This document shows positions 8,348 to 15,542 of a stretch of 36,273 nucleotides of DNA, piece by piece. Origin of the DNA: Micromonospora sp. ATA32 (GTDB taxonomy: Bacteria > Actinomycetota > Actinomycetes > Mycobacteriales > Micromonosporaceae); assembly GCA_016802835.1 (NCBI GenBank), contig JAEVHO010000004.1, forward strand, positions 1 to 36,273. The letters are read 5' to 3'. The notes beneath the pieces were generated by a model. It did not search any database. It was not told the origin of the DNA and saw only the letters and a program-made list of their open reading frames with translations. Both the position numbers and the translations under genes were made by a program. Each line of letters begins with the position of its first letter. Positions within the stretch are counted from its first letter, which is position 1.

Positions 8348-8578
8348 ATGAAGCAGGAAGACCTGACTCAGATGAAGACCGACGAGGTCGCCAAGCGTGC
8401 GCGCAGGGCCGGGATCAACAACGTTGATCAAATGAACAAGCAGGAGATGATTCAGGCGATGGGCGCTGGCCCGCCGGAGTCGGCGAAGCCCGGTCGTGGT
8501 GGCGGTCCGGGCGACGCTCCCCAGCCGTCCGGCACCAGTCCAAAGCAGTGGAAGAACGTGCCGGGGAACCAAAGCTGA
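8348..8578 (+). CDS. Small Rho-N-like protein, probable stress protein
   Basis: A 76-residue protein starting at ATG 8348 after AAGGGGG. Residues 1 to about 40 (M-K-Q-E-D-L, then M-K-T-D-E-V, then M-N-K-Q-E-M-I-Q-A-M) form a short helical unit like the Rho termination factor N-terminal or SAP-type domain. The rest is glycine/proline-rich and hydrophilic and ends in N-Q-S. Small proteins of this type are common in actinobacteria; their role is not known to me. The upstream sigma-B-like promoter and the hairpin downstream make it a self-contained stress-induced unit. It could bind nucleic acid, but this is inferred from the fold only. Confidence 0.8.
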   Translation: MKQEDLTQMKTDEVAKRARRAGINNVDQMNKQEMIQAMGAGPPESAKPGRGGGPGDAPQPSGTSPKQWKNVPGNQS

Positions 8579-8629
8579 GGTAGACGACGCCCAGTGCGCC
8601 CGTCTGACTTGCTCTTGCCGCAGGACATG

Positions 8630-8654
8630 GTGGCCGGCCCCAGGGGCCGGCCAC
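8630..8654 (+). terminator. Hairpin terminator
   Basis: A 12-bp inverted repeat (GTGGCCGGCCCC / GGGGCCGGCCAC) with almost no loop, so the working stem is probably 9 to 10 bp. It is followed by a T-containing stretch and lies about 50 bases after the small Rho-N-like gene. Confidence 0.65.
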
Positions 8655-8659
8655 TACTG

Positions 8660-9139
8660 TTAGTTGGTGGTGCCATTAGCCTCGATCATTTGCGGAGCTG
8701 GGTAGTTGTCTCGGCCCGGCCTGGCGCCATCGTGATCGATCGATGGGTATGGTTGGCGGACATGGTCGGGTGGCCGGCTGTCGCGTCGGCGGCGTGGTCT
8801 CCGGGGGCGCTCCGGTCGTTGGGTCAGGGCTGGCCGGGGGTCAGCCGGGGGCGGGATGGCCGCGATCCGGGTGAACGCGGCGGCGATCTGAGAGGCCCAT
8901 GGCCAGGTCGGCGGAACGCGTATTCGTCGGGGTCCAGCCCGAGGTCGGGATCTGTGTGATCGCGGTCCGCTCCGCTTCGGTGATGGACCAGCCGATCGAG
9001 TACTCCACCGTGCGGCCCCGCTTCGCGTCCTGTGCGGTGAGCCAGTCGAGCACGGCGTGAGTGGCCCCGGCCGAATCGGCCCGCACCAGCAGGTGCCGCC
9101 GATACGCGGCGGGGACCTGCGCGAACGGTTGGCGCTTGG
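8660..9139 (-). mobile_element. IS1380-family transposase remnant
   Basis: One frame (about 9139 to 8915) gives L-L-V-R-A-D-S-A-G-A-T-H followed by V-L-D-W-L and R-T-V-E-Y-S-I-G-W, the central DDE-domain block of IS1380 transposases. A second frame, from about 8914 down to the TAA at 8660-8662, gives P-T-W-P-W-A-S-Q-I-A-A-A-F and R-I-A-A-I-P, the usual C-terminal block of that family. The part normally between them (well over 100 residues) and the whole N-terminal half are absent. This is a dead, internally deleted insertion sequence. No terminal inverted repeats could be identified. Confidence 0.7.
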
Positions 9140-9166
9140 GTTCAGGTACCGGTGCCGCAGGATTGG

Positions 9167-10144
9167 TCAGGGAGCAGTTCTGGACTGAGCCGTTGATGCC
9201 CGGTACGCGGTGTCGAGCCGGTCCGCCAGCATCCCGAGTTCTTCGACCAGTTCTGCGGGTTCGAGGACGGTGAAGTTGTGGCCGAGGGTCGCGAGATGTA
9301 TCGCGATGAGCGTGAGCGAGTCCGCACCGGTGATGAGCAGACAGCTGTCCTGGTCCACCGCTTCGACGATCCCGGTCGTGGGGGGAACGCTTTCGGCAAC
9401 CACGTGGGCCGGCGCGCGCACTTGGACGCGGATGCGGAAGCGATAGGGCGCGGCCGTGACGGAGTCTGCGACGAAGGCTGCTGCGTCGGGCGGGTCGTGG
9501 GGTGTAAATCGGATCCCGGTCGGCTTAGGATCGCCGATCCGGTCGGCGCGGAATGTGCGCCAGTCGTTGCGGTCGTTGTCGCGGGCCATCAGGTACCAGC
9601 GGCGGCCGGTGTGAACCAGCCGGTGCGGCTCCACCGTGCGGACGCTCGCCGTGCCGTCGCGGTCCCGGTACCCGAACGTGAGGCGTTGCAGGCCCTGGCA
9701 AGCCTCGGCGATCACGGTGAGCAATCCGGCGTCCACGGTGGGCGCAAGGCCGGTCAGCGGTACGGTGGCCAGCCGCAGGGCGGCCGTGCGCTGGCGCAGC
9801 CGTGCGGGCAGCACTCGCTCCAGCTTGGCCAACGCGCGCAGCGCCGTTTCCGCGATGCCGGTCACGCTGTGGCTTGTCGCGGTGCGCAGGCTCAGCACGA
9901 CCGCGACGGCCTCGTCGTCGTCGAGCAGCAGCGGCGGAAGCGTCGATCCCGCGGCGAGCCGGTAGCCGCCGGCGACGCCGGGTGTGGCTCGCACCGGATA
10001 CCCAAGGTCACGCAGCCGGGCCATGTCGCGGCGCAGCGTCCGGACGGTCACGTCCAGCCGTTCGGCCAGCTCGGCCCCGGGCCATTCCGGCCGGGTCTGC
10101 AGGATCGACAGCAGCCGCAGCAGGCGGGCCGACGTGGCGAGCAT
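9167..10144 (-). CDS. WYL-domain helix-turn-helix regulator (YafY/PafC-like)
   Basis: A regulator of about 325 residues starting at ATG 10144 (M-L-A-T-S-A-R-L-L-R-L-L). Residues 1-60 are a winged HTH with A-E-L-A-E-R-L-D-V-T-V-R-T-L-R-R-D and the wing G-V-A-G-G-Y-R-L. Residues about 125-200 are the WYL domain, here as R-W-Y-L-M-A-R-D, with F-R-A-D-R-I after it. A WCX-like C-terminal domain follows. It is divergent from the DinB-like gene with 61 bases between the starts, an arrangement in which such regulators typically control the neighbouring gene. A further upstream start at 10186 has no better ribosome binding site. Confidence 0.92.
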   Translation of the reverse strand: MLATSARLLRLLSILQTRPEWPGAELAERLDVTVRTLRRDMARLRDLGYPVRATPGVAGGYRLAAGSTLPPLLLDDDEAVAVVLSLRTATSHSVTGIAETALRALAKLERVLPARLRQRTAALRLATVPLTGLAPTVDAGLLTVIAEACQGLQRLTFGYRDRDGTASVRTVEPHRLVHTGRRWYLMARDNDRNDWRTFRADRIGDPKPTGIRFTPHDPPDAAAFVADSVTAAPYRFRIRVQVRAPAHVVAESVPPTTGIVEAVDQDSCLLITGADSLTLIAIHLATLGHNFTVLEPAELVEELGMLADRLDTAYRASTAQSRTAP

Positions 10145-10205
10145 GGATGAAGTCTGCCAGGAAACGAGGAACGATTCTGTCCGCAATTGGGGCTAGCCTC
10201 CGGGC

Positions 10206-10691
10206 ATGAGCATCGACTGGAACGGACAACTCGTCGACCAGTTGGATTGGCACTGGCAGCACCACCTGCGGCCGCGGCTGGACGGGGTGACCGACGAGGA
10301 GCACTTCTGGGAGCCGGTTGCGGGATGCTGGAGCGTGCGCCGCCGCGCGGAGGGCGTGGCCTCGGCCGCGCACGGCGCCGGGGAGTATGTCATCGAGTAC
10401 GAGCGGCCGGAGCCGAGTCCGCCACCCGTCACGACCATCGCGTGTTACGACAGCTTCGAGTACGCCGAGACCGCGGGTGAAGCGTTGCAACAGCTCGATG
10501 AGGCGTACGCCGTTTGGGTCAAAAGTGTGCGCGGGTTGGGCCAGGACGGGTTGGCCCGCCCGTGTGGACGAGCCGACGGGCCGTTCGCCGAGTTGCCGAT
10601 GGCCGCGCAAGTGCTCCACATCAGCCGTGAAGCGATCCATCACGGAGCCGAAATCTGCCTGCTCCGTGATCTCTACCGGAACCGAGGGTGA
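10206..10691 (+). CDS. DinB-superfamily protein with internal deletion
   Basis: A 161-residue member of the DinB/YfiT four-helix bundle family, whose members often act as thiol-dependent metal enzymes. The N-terminus has L-D-W-H-W-Q-H-H-L-R-P-R-L, and the C-terminal helix has V-L-H-I-S-R-E-A-I-H-H-G-A-E-I. After T-T-I-A the sequence jumps straight to C-Y-D-S-F-E-Y-A. Family members usually have an extra 25 to 30 residues there (W-R-L-x-H and following), including a His metal ligand. The reading frame is kept, so a shortened protein can be made, but it probably lacks a ligand and part of helix 2. It overlaps the next gene (GTGA). Confidence 0.8.
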   Translation: MSIDWNGQLVDQLDWHWQHHLRPRLDGVTDEEHFWEPVAGCWSVRRRAEGVASAAHGAGEYVIEYERPEPSPPPVTTIACYDSFEYAETAGEALQQLDEAYAVWVKSVRGLGQDGLARPCGRADGPFAELPMAAQVLHISREAIHHGAEICLLRDLYRNRG

Positions 10692-11140
10692 TCGAGTTGA
10701 CATACGAATTCCAGGTAGCGCAGGACAGCGCAGACCCACACGCGCTCGCCGATTGGTGGGCCGAAACGCTCGGCTGGGAGGTGGAGCCCTCCGATGAGGC
10801 GTTCATTCGACGCATGATCGCCGAAGGATCCGCGTCCGACAGCGACACCAAAGTCCACAATGGGTCGCTGGTTTGGAAGGAGGGCGTGGCCATCCGCCAC
10901 CCAGACGGGCTAGAGCGTGCACCGCGGGTGCTGTTTCAGCTGGTGCCCGAGGAGAAGACGGTCAAGAACAGGATGCACCTCGACGTCCGGATCGGCGCGG
11001 ACGACGTCGAGCCAGTGGTCGGCAAGCTCATCGCGCGCGGCGCAAGGTTCATTCACGAGGGGCGTCAGGGCCCGTACACCTGGGTCACGCTCGCTGATCC
11101 GGAGGGCAATGAGTTCTGCGTCTCTCGTAATGCGCCCTAG
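10688..11140 (+). CDS. VOC (glyoxalase-like) family protein
   Basis: A 150-residue vicinal oxygen chelate fold protein. The GTG at 10688 overlaps the DinB-like stop codon, so the two genes are translationally coupled; a TTG at 10697 is an alternative start. The two beta-alpha-beta repeats are visible: A-D-P-H-A-L-A-D-W-W-A-E-T-L-G-W-E-V in the first, and K-N-R-M-H-L-D-V-R followed by G-P-Y-T-W-V-T-L-A-D-P-E-G-N-E-F in the second. These proteins bind a small molecule or metal. The partner is not predictable, but co-occurrence with DinB proteins is common in actinobacterial detoxification gene pairs. Confidence 0.88.
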   Translation: MIELTYEFQVAQDSADPHALADWWAETLGWEVEPSDEAFIRRMIAEGSASDSDTKVHNGSLVWKEGVAIRHPDGLERAPRVLFQLVPEEKTVKNRMHLDVRIGADDVEPVVGKLIARGARFIHEGRQGPYTWVTLADPEGNEFCVSRNAP

Positions 11141-11174
11141 GCGTTTGGTGCTGTCCGCGGATTGCGACGCCGTA

Positions 11175-11798
11175 CTATGCACCGGGCACGAGTTGGCCAC
11201 GAGGAACGATCACCACGTGGAGGTGCCGGGGGCCGTGGACGCCTTCGACTCGGTTGAGTTCGATGTCGCTGGTGGCGGAGGGCCCGCTGATCCAGGTCAG
11301 TGGGCGGTGCGGGTCGAGCCGGGCGATGGCGTCCGGTACACAGGCGACGACCTGATCGGTCCGCAGCACGCAGATGTGCACGTCAGGCAGGAGCGTGATG
11401 ACCCCCCGGCCCTGGTCAGGGGCTGCGTCGAGCACGACGGTGCCGGTTTCGGCGACGGCCACGGCCGCTGCGGTGACGACCCCATCGAAGGCGGCAACCT
11501 GCTCCGCGGTGAGATTCTCGTCGGTCACCGCGGTGACCGTGGTGGGCAGCCAGTGTCCGGGCACCCCGGGTGGCACCACGATGCGCCGGCCGCCGAGGAC
11601 CTCGTCAACCACCTTCGCCACCTCTGCGTCGGAGCATCGGTGCACGGTGGCCCGATAGTCGGTGAGACGGTACACCAGCACGTCGAGGTCGAGGGGGCCG
11701 CCGGCCGGTCGGTAGTCCCGTGGCAGCTCGGCCGGTGTGGTTGGAGTGGGACCGATGGCGGCGCGGAGGCGGCCGAGCACTAGTTCGCGTGGGCTCAC
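11175..11798 (-). CDS. lutC: LutC: L-lactate utilisation protein, LUD domain
   Basis: A 207-residue LUD-domain protein, the third subunit of the LutABC complex that oxidises L-lactate to pyruvate in the cytoplasm. The GTG at 11798 (S-P-R-E-L-V-L-G-R-L) overlaps the lutB TGA (GTGA) and is preferred over ATG 11813. Family landmarks are V-A-E-T-G-T-V-V-L-D-A, then the L-L-P-D-V-H-I-C-V-L stretch, and I-S-G-P-S-A-T-S-D-I-E near the end. It is the last gene of the long minus-strand operon. It is convergent with the VOC gene, with only 34 bases between the stops and no strong terminator. Confidence 0.92.
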   Translation of the reverse strand: MSPRELVLGRLRAAIGPTPTTPAELPRDYRPAGGPLDLDVLVYRLTDYRATVHRCSDAEVAKVVDEVLGGRRIVVPPGVPGHWLPTTVTAVTDENLTAEQVAAFDGVVTAAAVAVAETGTVVLDAAPDQGRGVITLLPDVHICVLRTDQVVACVPDAIARLDPHRPLTWISGPSATSDIELNRVEGVHGPRHLHVVIVPRGQLVPGA

Positions 11799-13236
11799 CG
11801 TTCTGCCCACCATTCGCGGAAGGTCTGTGGGGGCGGTTGCGGCAGGTCGCGGCCGATGGTCCAGCCGGACAGCGGCGGGGGCAGGCCGCGACCGCGGCGG
11901 CGGCGAGGCGGGTGAGCCGCGCGGCGCGCTGCGCGGCCGCGTATAGCGCCGGGTGGTCCATGGTGTATGCGGCGGCGGCATCGCGATGGACTCGGCGGTA
12001 GGTTTCCGCTTGGGCGGTGACGTGCGCGGCACGCAGGTGCACCAGCAGCTCCGGAATGTTGATTTTCACGGGGCAGGCGTCGAAGCAGGCGCCGCAGAGC
12101 GTCGACGCGTACGGCAGGGAGGCGTTGTCCTCGATGCCGGTGAGCTGGGGTGACAGGATGGCGCCGATCGGTCCGGGGTATACCGAGCCGTACGCGTGCC
12201 CGCCGGTGCGCTCGTAGACCGGGCAGACGTTGAGGCAGGCGGAGCAGCGGATGCAGTGCAGCGCCTGCCGGCCCACTTCGTCGGCGAGCACGGCGCTGCG
12301 GCCGTTGTCGAGCAGCACCAGGTGGAACGCCTGCGGGCCGTCGCCGGGAGTGACACCGGTCCACATGGAGGTGTACGGGTTCATCCGCTCCCCCGTCGAT
12401 GCCCTCGGCAGCAACTGGAGGAAGACTTCGAGGTCCTGCCAGGTGGGCACCACCTTCTCGATGCCCATCACGGTGATCAGGGTGTCGGGCAGGGTGAGGC
12501 ACATTCGCCCGTTGCCCTCGGACTCCACGACGGCGAGGGTGCCGGTCTCGGCGACAGCGAAGTTCGCGCCGGAGACCGCCACCGGGGTGTGCAGGAACGT
12601 CTGCCGCAGGTAGCGGCGCGCGGCGGCGGCCAGGGCCGCCGGGTCGTCAGTCAGCGCCGGATCCACGTCGGGCATCGCGCGCAGGAAGATCTCCCGGATC
12701 TCGGCGCGGTTGCGGTGGATGGCGGGCACCAGGATGTGGCTGGGCCGGTCGTCGCCGAGCTGCACGATCAGCTCCGCGAGGTCGGTTTCCACCGGGGTGA
12801 CCCCGGCGGCTTCGAGGGCCTCGTTGAGGCCGATCTCCTGGGTCGCCATCGACTTGACCTTGATGACCCGGTCGCTGCCGGTCGCGGCCACCAGCTCGGT
12901 CACGATCCGGTTGGCCTCCACGGCGTCGGCCGCCCAGTGCACGGTCCCGCCGGCCCGGGTGACTGCGGCCTCGAGCTGTTCGAGCAGCTCGGGTAGGCGG
13001 GTCATCACGTCAGCCTTGATGGCCGCGCCGGCGTCGCGTAGCTGTTGCCAGTCCAGAGCTTCGGCGATGACCGCAGCGGACTTGGCCCGGATCGTGGTCG
13101 TGGCATGGCGCAGGTTCCGGCGTAGCTGCGGGTCGGCGAGGCTGCGCCGGGCGGCCGCGGGGAAGGGCTGGTCGCCGCGCAGGTGCCCGACGCCACGGGG
13201 TGCGGTGGTCGGCATGCCGAGGAATGTGCTGGTCAC
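11795..13236 (-). CDS. lutB: LutB: iron-sulfur subunit of L-lactate oxidation complex (frameshift near 11900)
   Basis: About 480 residues. The GTG at 13236 overlaps the lutA stop (GTGA). An N-terminal LUD domain (V-A-E-T-G-T-L-A-V-V-E-S-E-G-N) is followed by two 4Fe-4S sites, C-I-R-C-S-A-C-L-N-V-C-P near residue 327 and C-G-A-C-F-D-A-C-P near residue 380. The frame then runs past its proper end, while the expected C-terminus (P-P-P-L-S-G-W-T-I-G-R-D, then F-R-E-W-W-A-E-R) is in the adjacent frame and ends at a TGA overlapping the lutC start. One base is missing in the GCC-repeat stretch around 11893-11907. Uncorrected, the product has a long foreign tail. The Fe-S core is intact either way. 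Confidence 0.9.
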
Positions 13237-13967
13237 GGCGCCTCCGTACTGGCCAGGATCTCGGCGAGGTGCACGGTGCGCACCCCTGTGCGCAGCCGGG
13301 ACAGGCCACCGCCGATGTGCATGAGGCAGGAGACGTCCCCGGCGGTGCAGACGTCCGCGCCGGTGGACAGGACGTGGCGCATCTTGTCCGCCAGCATCGC
13401 GGTGGAGGTGTCGGCGTTCTTCACCGCGAAGGTGCCACCGAAGCCGCAGCATTGCTCCGCCGCCGGCAGCTCCACCAGCGTGAGGCCGCGGACCCGCCGC
13501 AGCAACCGCAACGGCCGGTCCCCCACCCGCAACATGCGCAGGGAGTGGCAGGTCGGGTGGTAGGTGACCCGGTGCGGGTAGTAGGCCCCGACGTCCTCGA
13601 TTCCGAGCACGTCGGTGAGCAGCTCGGACAGCTCGTAGGTGCGTTCCGACACGGCCTCGGCCCGGCTGGCGAGCCGCTCGTCGCCGGCCCGCCGGGCGAC
13701 CATGGCGTGCTGGTGGCGCACCGACCCGACGCACGAGCCGGACGGGGCGACCACCACGTCGTACGGGTCGAAGGTGCGCACGTGCCGGCGCACCAGCGGC
13801 AGCGCGTCGTCCAGGTAGCCGGTGTTGACGTGCATCTGCCCGCAGCAGGTTTGCCCCTCCGGGAAAACGACCTCGTGGCCGAGGCGTTCGAGCAGCCGTA
13901 CGGTGGCCTTTGCCGCCTCGGGGAACATGGTATCCGTCAGGCAGGTGACGAACAACGCGATGCGCAT
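13233..13967 (-). CDS. lutA: LutA: cysteine-rich subunit of L-lactate oxidation complex
   Basis: A 244-residue protein with the two CCG domains of the LutA/heterodisulfide-reductase-B-like family: T-C-C-G-Q-M-H-V-N-T-G in the first half and Q-C-C-G-F-G-G-T-F-A-V-K-N in the second. Further conserved Cys occur in V-T-C-L-T-D and Y-H-P-T-C-H-S. It works with LutB and LutC to oxidise L-lactate. The ATG at 13967 is preceded by GGGAGG and lies just after the rhaB stop (TGA at 13970-13972). Coupling to a rhamnulokinase gene fits use of the L-lactate formed when rhamnulose-1-phosphate is cleaved and the aldehyde is oxidised. Confidence 0.94.
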   Translation of the reverse strand: MRIALFVTCLTDTMFPEAAKATVRLLERLGHEVVFPEGQTCCGQMHVNTGYLDDALPLVRRHVRTFDPYDVVVAPSGSCVGSVRHQHAMVARRAGDERLASRAEAVSERTYELSELLTDVLGIEDVGAYYPHRVTYHPTCHSLRMLRVGDRPLRLLRRVRGLTLVELPAAEQCCGFGGTFAVKNADTSTAMLADKMRHVLSTGADVCTAGDVSCLMHIGGGLSRLRTGVRTVHLAEILASTEAP

Positions 13968-13969
13968 CC

Positions 13970-15448
13970 TCACCTCCCGATCCGTGCGGCGGCGGCGCGC
14001 CACGGCTCGTCGTTGCCCCGCGGCTCGTACACGGTCAGCGGTTGCGTGCTGCGAAGCAGCTGCCGCAGCGCGCGCAGGTCCCCGTGCACCACAGCCGCAG
14101 CCCGGGCCTGCACAAGCACGTTGCCGAGGGCCGCGGCCTCGACCGGCCCGGCCACGACGGGCCGGCGGCAGGCGTCCGCGGTGAGCTGGCACAGCAGCCC
14201 GTTGCGGGCGCCGCCGCCGACAACGTGCACGGCGTCGACGCCGCGGCCCGACAGCCGTACCGCGTCGTGGATGGCGGTCCGGTAGGCGAGGGCGAGGCTG
14301 TCCAGGATGCAGCGGACCGTCTCGGCCTGGCTCTGCGGCGGTGTCTGGCCGGTGCGCCGGCACGCGGCGGCGATGCGCGCCGGCATGTCGCCAGGGGGCA
14401 GGAACGCGGGATCATTGGCGTCCACGACCGCCGAGAAGGCCGGTACGCGGGCCGCGTCGTACAGCAGCGACGCCAGGTCGGCGGGGAGCCCGGCGGCGTT
14501 CCACGTGCGGATTGATTCCTGCAGCAGCCACAGGCCCATGACGTTGCGCAGGTAGCGGGTGGTGCCGTCGACGCCCCCTTCGTTGCTGAAGTTGGCGCGC
14601 CGGCTGTCCTCGGTCAGCACCGGCGTATCGAGCTCGACCCCAACGAGTGACCAGGTGCCGCACGACACGTACGCGAACCGCTCGCTGGCCGCCGGCACGC
14701 CGACCACCGCGGAGGCCGTGTCGTGCGACCCGACGGCGGTGACCGGCACCGGACCGGTCAGACCGGTTTCGTCGAGGACGTCGGGCAGCAGCTCTCCCGC
14801 CCGGTCGCCGGGCTGGCGCATCGGCGGGAAGAGGTCCGCCGACACGCCGGCGGCGGCGAGAAGCCGGTCGGACCAGGTGCGGGTCCGGACGTCGAGAAGC
14901 TGGGTGGTGGACGCGTTCGTGACCTCGCTGCCGGCGATGCCGGTGAGCCAGTAGCTCAGCAGGTCGGGGACGAGGAGCAGGTTCCGCGCCGCGGCGAGCT
15001 GCGGTGACCCGGCGGACGCCGCGAGTTGGTAGAGCGTGTTGAACGGCAGGAACTGCAGCCCGGTGATCCGGTAGATCTCCTCTGCCGGCACGGCGGCGAG
15101 CACCTTGTCCATAGCGCCGTCGGTGCGCTCGTCGCGGTAGTGCACGGGATTGCCGAGCAGGGAACCCCCCACGTCGAGCAGACCGTAGTCGACCGCCCAC
15201 GAGTCGATCCCGATGGAGGTGATCTGGCCGGCCTCCCGGCCCGCAGCCCGCAGCCCCTCCAGGACGCCCCGGTACAACGCGAGGACGTCCCAGTGCAGCG
15301 TCCCCGCGACCCGTACCGGCACGTTGGGAAACCGGTTGACCTCGACGAGGTCAAGCCGGTCTGGCGCCACCCGGCCAAGCATCACCCGCCCGCTGGACGC
15401 GCCGAGATCGACCGCGGCGATCGTCGCCGTGCCGTCCACAACTGTCAC
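13970..15448 (-). CDS. rhaB: Rhamnulokinase
   Basis: A 492-residue FGGY-family sugar kinase that phosphorylates L-rhamnulose. The GTG at 15448 follows GAGGTG with good spacing. Motifs in order: D-L-G-A-S-S-G-R-V (phosphate 1 loop, near 15), I-G-I-D-S-W-A-V-D-Y-G (sugar-binding Asp), H-Y-R-D-E-R-T, S-H-D-T-A-S-A-V, S-C-G-T-W-S-L-V-G, and V-G-G-G-A-R-N-G-L-L (adenosine loop), then A-A-L-G-N-V-L. The D-S-W-x-V-D-Y-G and R-D-x-R pattern is that of RhaB rather than xylulokinase or glycerol kinase. It lies between the secreted rhamnosidase genes and lutABC, which supports the assignment. Confidence 0.93.
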   Translation of the reverse strand: MTVVDGTATIAAVDLGASSGRVMLGRVAPDRLDLVEVNRFPNVPVRVAGTLHWDVLALYRGVLEGLRAAGREAGQITSIGIDSWAVDYGLLDVGGSLLGNPVHYRDERTDGAMDKVLAAVPAEEIYRITGLQFLPFNTLYQLAASAGSPQLAAARNLLLVPDLLSYWLTGIAGSEVTNASTTQLLDVRTRTWSDRLLAAAGVSADLFPPMRQPGDRAGELLPDVLDETGLTGPVPVTAVGSHDTASAVVGVPAASERFAYVSCGTWSLVGVELDTPVLTEDSRRANFSNEGGVDGTTRYLRNVMGLWLLQESIRTWNAAGLPADLASLLYDAARVPAFSAVVDANDPAFLPPGDMPARIAAACRRTGQTPPQSQAETVRCILDSLALAYRTAIHDAVRLSGRGVDAVHVVGGGARNGLLCQLTADACRRPVVAGPVEAAALGNVLVQARAAAVVHGDLRALRQLLRSTQPLTVYEPRGNDEPWRAAAARIGR

Positions 15449-15542
15449 GCCGTCACCTCGGTCCTGAGCCGGTCCGGTACCGCCGGACAGGGAGCGACCA
15501 TGCCGACCACGCCTAGCGTGAACGCCGGTGCTGGATGCGGGC

